Made by a program: the position numbers and the translations under genes. Under the pieces are notes generated by a model. That model saw only the letters and a list, made by a program, of their open reading frames with translations, was not told the origin of the DNA and did not search any database. A stretch of 37,811 nt of DNA from Microcaldota archaeon (lineage in GTDB: Archaea; Micrarchaeota; Micrarchaeia; Micrarchaeales; Micrarchaeaceae), in assembly GCA_021800515.1 (NCBI GenBank), contig JAJYYU010000004.1, forward strand, positions 1 through 37,811, written 5' to 3'. Positions 32,060-37,811 of the stretch are shown in pieces (positions within the stretch are counted from its first letter, which is position 1; each line of letters begins with the position of its first letter).

Positions 32060-32443
32060 TTAATCTGCAAATTCTACTCGGCCTAAATTTACAATCTTAT
32101 ATACATTGTCGCCTTTGCTGACTTTCCACTTTAACTTGATTCCTATACTGTCGCCTGGCTCTGCATGGCTGACACTTTTCTTGTCTATCTCTATGCTTTC
32201 AACGCGTTGCCTTATTGCTTCATCTTCAGACCCTATTTCTATAATATCTCCAATATCAAGCGGATCGCTGAGCTTTACTGCAGCTACATTTATTTTGTCA
32301 AAAAACTGCTCTATCCTGCCTACTTGTATCTTATTCGCTGTTCTGTTTGTATTTTCAGTTTCGCTTCGTCTGCTTCTTTTTTCTTTTTCATAGTCTTCAA
32401 ATTCTTCTATTATACTGTCCAAACTTCTTTTCTTTTTTGCCAT
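32060..32443 (-). CDS. EF-Tu domain-2-like small protein
   Basis: The first 40 residues are charged (KKKRSLDSIIEEFEDYEKEKRSRR). Residues about 41-125 form a single beta-barrel related to domain 2 of EF-1A/EF-Tu: VGRIEQFFDKINVAAVKLSD, LDIGDIIEIGS, RQRVESIEIDKKSV, and AEPGDSIGIKLK. The pattern matches stand-alone archaeal EF-like proteins without a GTPase domain. Its role is unknown. It follows rfcS by 8 nt and is probably cotranscribed with it. Confidence 0.8.
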   Translation of the reverse strand: MAKKKRSLDSIIEEFEDYEKEKRSRRSETENTNRTANKIQVGRIEQFFDKINVAAVKLSDPLDIGDIIEIGSEDEAIRQRVESIEIDKKSVSHAEPGDSIGIKLKWKVSKGDNVYKIVNLGRVEFAD

Positions 32444-32451
32444 AAAATCTC

Positions 32452-33408
32452 TTACTTTACATTCAATGCAATATGTGCAAGCATTGCTTCGAGCTGTATT
32501 CTTTCATTTGCACCTTCAACTATCCTGAAATTTGCCTCGCCTATATCGCTTATTATCATTAACTTCATATGTTCATCAATATCCATGCTCTGTGCTTCCC
32601 TATAACATTGCGTAAGTATGTCTTCTCCTGACATTCCATATTTTAGTATAAGCTGATCAAGTTCTCTTCTTGCAGCATCAAAATTTTTGGATGCTGCGGA
32701 CTTAAGCATCGTGCTTATTTCTTTAGGTCTTGCCCTTGCAGATATCTCGTATACTGCTTGTTCAGTAATCTCTTTATTCTGCATTGCGGCTGTCTGCATT
32801 ATGTTTGTTAACTTTCTAAGATCTCCCTCGCTGATATAAATCAGTGCATTGATTGCCTTTTCATCAATAGAAAGTTTCTCGTTAGATGCAATATGCTCAA
32901 CGTATTTTCTTATATTATCCTCTGTCAGCGGCTTGAACCTAAATACTACACACCTACTTTGGATTGGTTCTATTATTTTGCTTGCATAGTTTGCGCTTAA
33001 TATGAATCGCGTTTCTGATGAAAACTTTTCCATTGTCCTTCTCAAAGCATGCTGTGCATCTGCTGTGAGCGAATCTGCTTCATCAAGAAAAATTATTTTT
33101 ATGTGCACCTTTGAAAGTGCAATAGTCTTTGCAAATTCTTTGACTTCGCCGCGAATTACATCTATTCCACGGGTATCACTGGCATTAAGCTCTTTAAAGG
33201 CTCCAGGTAATTCCTCATTATAAAGGTCATTTGCCATGGCAATTGCGCATGTTGTTTTTCCTACACCTGCACTGCCTGCAAAGATCATGTTTGGAAAATT
33301 TTTATTCTTGACAAATTCCTTAAGCCTACTTACAATAAGATCTTGGCCAATAACTTCTGACAGTTTATGCGGCCTGTATTTTTCAGTCCAAGGCAGATCA
33401 AGTAGCAT
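32452..33408 (-). CDS. rfcS: Replication factor C small subunit
   Basis: This AAA+ protein forms the main body of the clamp loader that places PCNA on DNA. Walker A GSAGVGKT is at residues 45-52, Walker B IIFLDEAD at 105-112, and the SRC arginine-finger motif at 151-153. The first segment PWTEKYRP is the conserved RFC box. The 318 residues match the family, with no intein. The large subunit is not in the window. FEN1 is convergent with this operon. Confidence 0.96.
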   Translation of the reverse strand: MLLDLPWTEKYRPHKLSEVIGQDLIVSRLKEFVKNKNFPNMIFAGSAGVGKTTCAIAMANDLYNEELPGAFKELNASDTRGIDVIRGEVKEFAKTIALSKVHIKIIFLDEADSLTADAQHALRRTMEKFSSETRFILSANYASKIIEPIQSRCVVFRFKPLTEDNIRKYVEHIASNEKLSIDEKAINALIYISEGDLRKLTNIMQTAAMQNKEITEQAVYEISARARPKEISTMLKSAASKNFDAARRELDQLILKYGMSGEDILTQCYREAQSMDIDEHMKLMIISDIGEANFRIVEGANERIQLEAMLAHIALNVK

Positions 33409-33544
33409 TTAATCACAAGTAATAGCTCTTTTAAAGACATATTTGCAGGCAAATTATTTAAACATATTGAGAATTGGCATTCAAGATTCTTATATTAATT
33501 TTTTTTATAATTTTTTATGTCATTTTATGTAATTTTTATCTATG

Positions 33545-33559
33545 TAGGTGTAAAACCTA
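33545..33559. repeat. Small perfect hairpin upstream of the TnpB remnant
   Basis: TAGGT (33545-33549) and ACCTA (33555-33559) flank GTAAA. It might be an end hairpin of an IS200/IS605-type element, but no matching right end was found. Confidence 0.35.
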
Positions 33560-33638
33560 TCTTTAGAGCTGGAATATGAGCCCACCGCAAAGTATAACAA
33601 GGTATATAAATATTAATAACCTAATAAACATGGTCGTC

Positions 33639-33804
33639 ATGAAAACTGTATATAAATATCGTGCGTATCCTTTAAAGGAACAGAAGGAAATGTTTAATAG
33701 GCAGATGTTTATTGCAAATGAACTTTACAACCTCCTCTTTGAAAAATCAAAAGTATACTAAAGTTCAACAGTGGGAGGATGTTATAAATAAAGTAAAATT
33801 ATAA
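33639..33804 (+). pseudogene. Remnant of a TnpB (OrfB, IS200/IS605 group) gene, N-terminus only
   Basis: From ATG 33639 the 40-residue reading MKTVYKYRAYPLKEQKEMFN, continuing to RQMFIANELYNLLFEK, matches the N-terminal beta strand and helix of TnpB (the K-x-R-x-Y-P-x-x-E-Q pattern). A stop at 33759 truncates it. A protein-like reading KVQQWEDVINKVKL continues in the next frame to 33804. The RuvC-like catalytic part is gone, so it encodes no nuclease. It lies between rfcS and mvaD. Confidence 0.75.
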
Positions 33805-33847
33805 AGTAAAAGATTAAAAAGTAAAATTAAATAAATATGGCGTAGTT

Positions 33848-34933
33848 ATGGATAAAAAAACAGTGCACGATTTGCTTAGCAAAGTATTTACTGCAAAAGG
33901 ATCATCTAATATTGCATTTTCGAAATATTGGGGCAAGAAAGACGAGGATCTCATATTGCCGTTTAACTCCTCAATAAGCATGACGCTTGATAATAAAGAT
34001 GTATATACAATAACAAGCGTATTGTTTTCAGAGGTAATTAAATCAGATGTATTTGTTTTAAACGGCGAACTCCAAAATTTAGAAGACAAAGACACGAAGG
34101 AAAGATTCAAGATTGTAGACATAATGCGCAAAATGGCTAAAACCAACAAAAAAGCTCTTATAGTATCTAAGAATTCCTTTCCTACTGCTGCAGGTCTGGC
34201 ATCAAGTGCATCCGGAGTTTCTACCTTAGTATATGCTTGTAATATTGCGCTGGGGCTTAAATTATCTACAAAAGAAATGTCAATAATTGCAAGGCAGGGA
34301 AGTGGAAGCTCATGCAGAAGCATTGTTGGTGGCATAGCAAAATGGAATAAAGGAGGTAGTAAAAAAGATGGTTCTGATTCATATGTTGAGCAAATTATTG
34401 ATGAGAATTACTGGCCAGAGCTTATGGATATAATTGCGATTGTAGATCCAGGGAAAAAGAAAGTCTCATCAAGAGCAGGAATGAAGCAGACAGTTGAGAC
34501 AAGCCCATTGTACAAGATAAGACCCAAATACGTTGAGGAAAGCATAACACCGCAATTAGTACATGCAATAAAATCAAGAGATTTTGATACAATAGGAAAG
34601 CTGATAATGAAAGAAAGCAATGACCTACATGCTGTTATGCTGGATACTTACCCCCCTATATTCTATCTAAATGATATATCACGTGAGATAATCTATGCAA
34701 TACACGAATTAAATCAGCGCAAAGGAAAAATAATAGGCGCATATACATTTGATGCAGGGCCAAATGCGCATATAATAACGCTTCAGGAAAATAAGTCTAA
34801 AATAATTAATATGTTGAAACATATTGATGGGGTAAAGGATATCATGTCTGTAAAAATAGGGTCAGGCCCTGTACTGCTTAATACTCAAAAGAGCCTTATT
34901 ACAAAAAATAATATATTAAAATTTCTAAAATAG
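33848..34933 (+). CDS. mvaD: Diphosphomevalonate decarboxylase
   Basis: It makes isopentenyl diphosphate by ATP-dependent decarboxylation in the classical mevalonate route. The 361 residues show NIAFSKYWGK (21-30, with Lys26), NSSISMTL, the GHMP ATP loop PTAAGLASSASG (112-123), R157 in SSCRSIVGG and the catalytic Asp302 in AYTFDAGPNA. Retention of Lys and Asp argues against the related mevalonate 3-kinase of Thermoplasmatales. A bisphosphomevalonate decarboxylase cannot be excluded. The phosphomevalonate kinase gene follows 13 nt later. Confidence 0.93.
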   Translation: MDKKTVHDLLSKVFTAKGSSNIAFSKYWGKKDEDLILPFNSSISMTLDNKDVYTITSVLFSEVIKSDVFVLNGELQNLEDKDTKERFKIVDIMRKMAKTNKKALIVSKNSFPTAAGLASSASGVSTLVYACNIALGLKLSTKEMSIIARQGSGSSCRSIVGGIAKWNKGGSKKDGSDSYVEQIIDENYWPELMDIIAIVDPGKKKVSSRAGMKQTVETSPLYKIRPKYVEESITPQLVHAIKSRDFDTIGKLIMKESNDLHAVMLDTYPPIFYLNDISREIIYAIHELNQRKGKIIGAYTFDAGPNAHIITLQENKSKIINMLKHIDGVKDIMSVKIGSGPVLLNTQKSLITKNNILKFLK

Positions 34934-34946
34934 ACTGCGTGGCAGG

Positions 34947-36074
34947 ATGAGCAGCATTATTGAATCTAAAGCTCCTGGCAAGATATTATGGCTTGGGGGA
35001 TATGCAATTCTAGAGAAACCAAATATAGGGCTGGTAACAACAACAGACAATGCATATGTCACTGCAAGGATAACACTGCTTGATAATAATGAGGTGCATT
35101 TGTCAGCGCAAGATCTTGATGAAAAATACGATGGGTCAATCAATCTAACTACTGGAAAAATCATCCCTAATGCACCACAGAGGCTTAATCTGCTTAAAAC
35201 AAGCTGCGAGATTGCAAGCATGTACGCATTATCAAAAGGCAAGAATATAAAAGGGCTTAGAATAAGCACAAAAAATGATAAACAGTTTGCATATGCCTTG
35301 GACTCTGGAAAATTATCAAAGAGCGGATTAGGTGCAAGCGCGGCAGTGACTGTTGCTGTTGTCAAAGGTATTCTTACAGCATATGGAATGGATCCTATGG
35401 AGAATGAGGCAGCTCATAAGCTTTCCCAGTTAGCGCATAGTGTTGCGACTGGAAAGGTGGGCAGTGGATTTGACATTGCCGCAGCGACCTATGGCAGTAT
35501 TGTATATGAAAGGTATTCTCCTGGAATACTAAAGGATTTTCCAAAGGCGTATTCATACAATGATATAAAAAAGATAACAGAGCAGCACTGGGATTATAAA
35601 ATAGAACCTCTATCCTTGCCAAGAAATTTCAAGGTATTAATGGCTAATTTTATCAACGATGCAGCCATAACAATATCCCTTGTCTCAAAAGTTAATGAAT
35701 TCAAAGCAAAAAATTATGATGAATACAGCAAGCTAATTACAAAAATAAATGAGCAGGATGAGCTTGCCATACGTTATCTTAGAAAATTGTCAAAAGGCAG
35801 CATAGATCCAGAGGACCTTGCTAAATTTAAGGCAGCATTTGACAGTGCACGGTTAGTTACCAAAGAACTTGGCGCCAGCGCAGGCATAGATATAGAAGAT
35901 AGCGAGGCAACAAAATTGATAGAGGACTGCAAAAGAAATGGTGCATTAGTTGCGCGGCTTCCTGGCGCAGGTGGAAGAGATTCCATAGCTGCAATCGCAA
36001 TCGGAGATAAAGCCTATTCCAAATTAAAAAAATTTTTGTCGAGTAAAAATAAATTAAAATTGCTTGAAGTATAA
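34947..36074 (+). CDS. Phosphomevalonate kinase (ERG8 / GHMP type)
   Basis: It phosphorylates 5-phosphomevalonate to the diphosphate, the substrate of the preceding enzyme. The 375-residue GHMP kinase starts with KAPGKILWLGGYAIL, has the ATP loop LSKSGLGASAAVTVAVV (roughly 122-138), then KVGSGFDIAAATYGSIVYERY, characteristic of ERG8-type enzymes, and the C-terminal LPGAGGRDSIAAIA. Most archaea lack this enzyme and use alternative routes; Sulfolobales have it. GGCAGG before the ATG may be the ribosome site. It forms a two-gene unit with mvaD. Confidence 0.92.
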   Translation: MSSIIESKAPGKILWLGGYAILEKPNIGLVTTTDNAYVTARITLLDNNEVHLSAQDLDEKYDGSINLTTGKIIPNAPQRLNLLKTSCEIASMYALSKGKNIKGLRISTKNDKQFAYALDSGKLSKSGLGASAAVTVAVVKGILTAYGMDPMENEAAHKLSQLAHSVATGKVGSGFDIAAATYGSIVYERYSPGILKDFPKAYSYNDIKKITEQHWDYKIEPLSLPRNFKVLMANFINDAAITISLVSKVNEFKAKNYDEYSKLITKINEQDELAIRYLRKLSKGSIDPEDLAKFKAAFDSARLVTKELGASAGIDIEDSEATKLIEDCKRNGALVARLPGAGGRDSIAAIAIGDKAYSKLKKFLSSKNKLKLLEV

Positions 36075-36083
36075 GAAGTAATT

Positions 36084-36179
36084 GGTAAATTGATAAATTA
36101 ATAAATTGATAAATTAGTAAGTTAATAAATTAATAAATTGATAAATTAGTAAGTTAATAAATTAATAAATTGACAGATT
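36084..36179. repeat. Tandem 8-nt repeat array with a 32-nt higher-order unit
   Basis: Twelve consecutive 8-nt units of the form RATAAATT (with AGTAAGTT and GACAGATT variants) fill the spacer after the kinase gene. A 32-nt unit (four 8-mers) is perfectly repeated at 36099-36130 and 36131-36162 and begins a third time. The rest of 36075-36361 holds no gene. Confidence 0.85.
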
Positions 36180-36361
36180 AATAACTAATTATCAAATAAT
36201 GCTTTTTTCTAGGCTTGTATCAAACATGTAAATCTTTATTTCTTATTTTATAATAAAATATATAATTATATACTTTAGTAAATATAATTAATTCTTAGCA
36301 GTTAATAAAATATTTAGAATATTCATTATTATGCTATTGCCTATATCATTATCCTGATAAA

Positions 36362-37783
36362 ATGTCTGCTTCTATAAGGGGAATTGTTTCATGCGTAAAT
36401 CACATTGATGGAGAATACACAATTTTCTCTGATAAGCCGATCAATATAAAGTCAAATATCGTACTAGAGCTGTATGATATTGTCTCATTTGACGGAAGTG
36501 CAGTCATTGAATCAGGATTGTATACTCCTGATATTGTAACTATAGAGGGGAAATCAAGTAAGCAAGAACTTGTAGAGCATATTTCATCATATGTTCATGC
36601 TACTACTGAATCATTAGGGTTCAGTAAAAACAAAAAGGATATGCTTACCAAACTGCAGCCAATAATAAAAACAGAGGCTATACCAAAAATCTTTAATGCC
36701 ATTGAGATATGCGTTGCTGAATTTGTAAAGTCATTTTTTTCAGGATCCCCAATTATAATAAGATTTCATAATGATGGAGATGGAGTAAGTGGGGGCCTTG
36801 CGGTTTACTCTGCTGTTATGAAACTGCAGGAAATCTTTGTAAATAAAAATATATTTTGGGAAATGCAGCGTACGATAGCTTATGATTTAGACTCGTACAT
36901 CAATGACAATCTTATATTCCGAAATTATGATGGTGTGGAAAATCCTCTTCTTATAATTATAGACTTTGCATCATCTGATTCTAGTCTCCCGCAGATAAAT
37001 GATATTGCTAAAAAATACAAGTTGATATGGCTTGATCATCATATATATGATAACAAGGCTCTGCTTGATTCAGTGAGGTACTATATAAATTCATGGAATT
37101 TTGGAGGTGATTCAAACATAACAGCAGGACTTATAGCATGTATATTTTCATCTTTTATTACAAATGTAAATATTGACCTTTTAATGAACGCTTCGCTTGT
37201 AAGTGATCACAGCATATATGCACCAGATTCTGCAGTTGCAGTAGAGGCCTCAACAGTGCTTGACTTCATTACAGGGACAAGAGCTTATAGCAGTATGGGA
37301 ATAGGAGAAATCTATAGGCTTGTAAATGACAGCGCAAAAATGCATGAAATGTACTCCCATGCAGAAAACATCCTTAACGAGCAGATTGAGATGGGGCTTA
37401 GCAATCTGAAAATTCATTCAAATGGCGGTATACGCATATGCACACTTGATTTTGATAAGATAAAAGAGGATGGAAAGGATTATATACTTCCTGGAAGATA
37501 TAGCTCCAAGCTTCAGGATGTAATCTCATCAAAGTATGGTAATGCAGTGACAATAGTATACTATAATAGGTTCATTTCTGTAAGAATAAGCAAGGCTATT
37601 TCAGAGCGCATAGATCTCATAAATATGTTCAATGGTATAAAGAACTCTTTTTCAGATGTCGAATCATGTGGCGGGCATACAGAAGCTGCGAGCATAAAAA
37701 TGAAAACTTCTGATAAAGAGCCTCTGATGGCTGTGCTGCGCGAACTTATAAAACAGATTCAGAATAAAATTATGCAGACATAA
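36362..37783 (+). CDS. DHH-family phosphoesterase, RecJ/GAN-like
   Basis: The 473-residue protein opens with an OB-like beta-rich region (about 1-62), then a helical linker and the DHH domain: motif I H136-N-D138-G-D140-G, motif II D201 in LIIIDFAS, motif III D225-H226-H227 (WLDHHIYD), and motif IV Asp in SLVSDHSIYA. The DHHA1 domain near the C-terminus has the substrate motif SCGGHTEAASIKM. This layout matches archaeal RecJ-like exonucleases, including GINS-associated nuclease; a nanoRNase role is possible. No operon partner is visible before the window ends. Confidence 0.88.
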   Translation: MSASIRGIVSCVNHIDGEYTIFSDKPINIKSNIVLELYDIVSFDGSAVIESGLYTPDIVTIEGKSSKQELVEHISSYVHATTESLGFSKNKKDMLTKLQPIIKTEAIPKIFNAIEICVAEFVKSFFSGSPIIIRFHNDGDGVSGGLAVYSAVMKLQEIFVNKNIFWEMQRTIAYDLDSYINDNLIFRNYDGVENPLLIIIDFASSDSSLPQINDIAKKYKLIWLDHHIYDNKALLDSVRYYINSWNFGGDSNITAGLIACIFSSFITNVNIDLLMNASLVSDHSIYAPDSAVAVEASTVLDFITGTRAYSSMGIGEIYRLVNDSAKMHEMYSHAENILNEQIEMGLSNLKIHSNGGIRICTLDFDKIKEDGKDYILPGRYSSKLQDVISSKYGNAVTIVYYNRFISVRISKAISERIDLINMFNGIKNSFSDVESCGGHTEAASIKMKTSDKEPLMAVLRELIKQIQNKIMQT

Positions 37784-37811
37784 TTATTATTGCAATTTAT
37801 TCGTATCCATA

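Noticed and set aside
33848-34933. Alternative call of mevalonate 3-kinase for the decarboxylase gene
   Set aside because: Catalytic Asp302 and Lys26 are present; the archaeal 3-kinases have lost them.
1-37811. CRISPR array, rRNA genes, intact insertion sequence, prophage
   Set aside because: No regularly spaced repeats, no rRNA-like stretch and no transposase beyond the TnpB relic were seen.

Overview
This is an AT-rich archaeal chromosome segment. Archaeal markers are RNA polymerase subunits Rpo3 and Rpo10, aIF1, FEN1, RFC small subunit, RNase P protein Rpp21, an archaeal-type PrmC/HemK2 methyltransferase, TATA boxes close to start codons (leaderless or nearly so), GTGA-type Shine-Dalgarno sites, and two tRNA genes with bulge-helix-bulge introns. 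The intron in a tRNA T-loop, small proteins and short spacers fit a small-genome DPANN lineage such as Micrarchaeota/Parvarchaeota (ARMAN-like). That placement is inference; the window has no 16S rRNA.

Layout. (1) 255-3949: transcription/translation block rpo3 - tRNA-Leu(GAG) - L18e - L13 - S9 - small unknown - rpo10 - S2. (2) 4250-5838: three unknown genes on one strand; the third resembles Panacea/DUF4065-type domains. (3) 5900-6955: type 2 IPP isomerase. (4) 7341-11855: a 937-residue protein with a degenerate and an intact metallophosphoesterase half around a coiled coil, then a PD-(D/E)XK-like protein, an LRV-repeat protein and an eRF1-type glutamine methyltransferase. (5) 11803-15631: an N-terminally short TrmI, an unknown protein and topoisomerase IA. 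(6) 15739-18125: two-gene ABC importer without a binding protein. (7) 18142-19720: pyrophosphatase with a CDGSH protein, then a Cys/His/Met-rich protein with a PadR regulator. (8) 19810-21780: tRNA-Ser(GGA) with two introns, then (minus strand) L29 - aIF1 - UbiA prenyltransferase - Rpp21. (9) 22283-24498: HAD phosphatase with a possible leader ORF, a decayed gene, a lipoprotein and a glycine-zipper protein. (10) 24730-30683: partial complex I operon nuoI-J-K-L-M-N (minus). (11) 30969-33408: FEN1, an EF-Tu-domain-2-like protein and RFC small subunit. (12) 33639-37783: TnpB remnant, diphosphomevalonate decarboxylase, phosphomevalonate kinase and a DHH/RecJ-like protein.

Functionally, three genes (mvaD, phosphomevalonate kinase, fni) form a classical lower mevalonate route, and the UbiA enzyme would use the resulting isoprenoids for ether lipids. 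The strongest novelties are: an L29 gene with no ATG/GTG/TTG start but a well placed AUC; a tRNA-Ser with a canonical 3-4-3 BHB intron in its T-loop; and the near identity of that intron with the one in the anticodon loop of tRNA-Leu, which suggests intron movement between tRNA positions.
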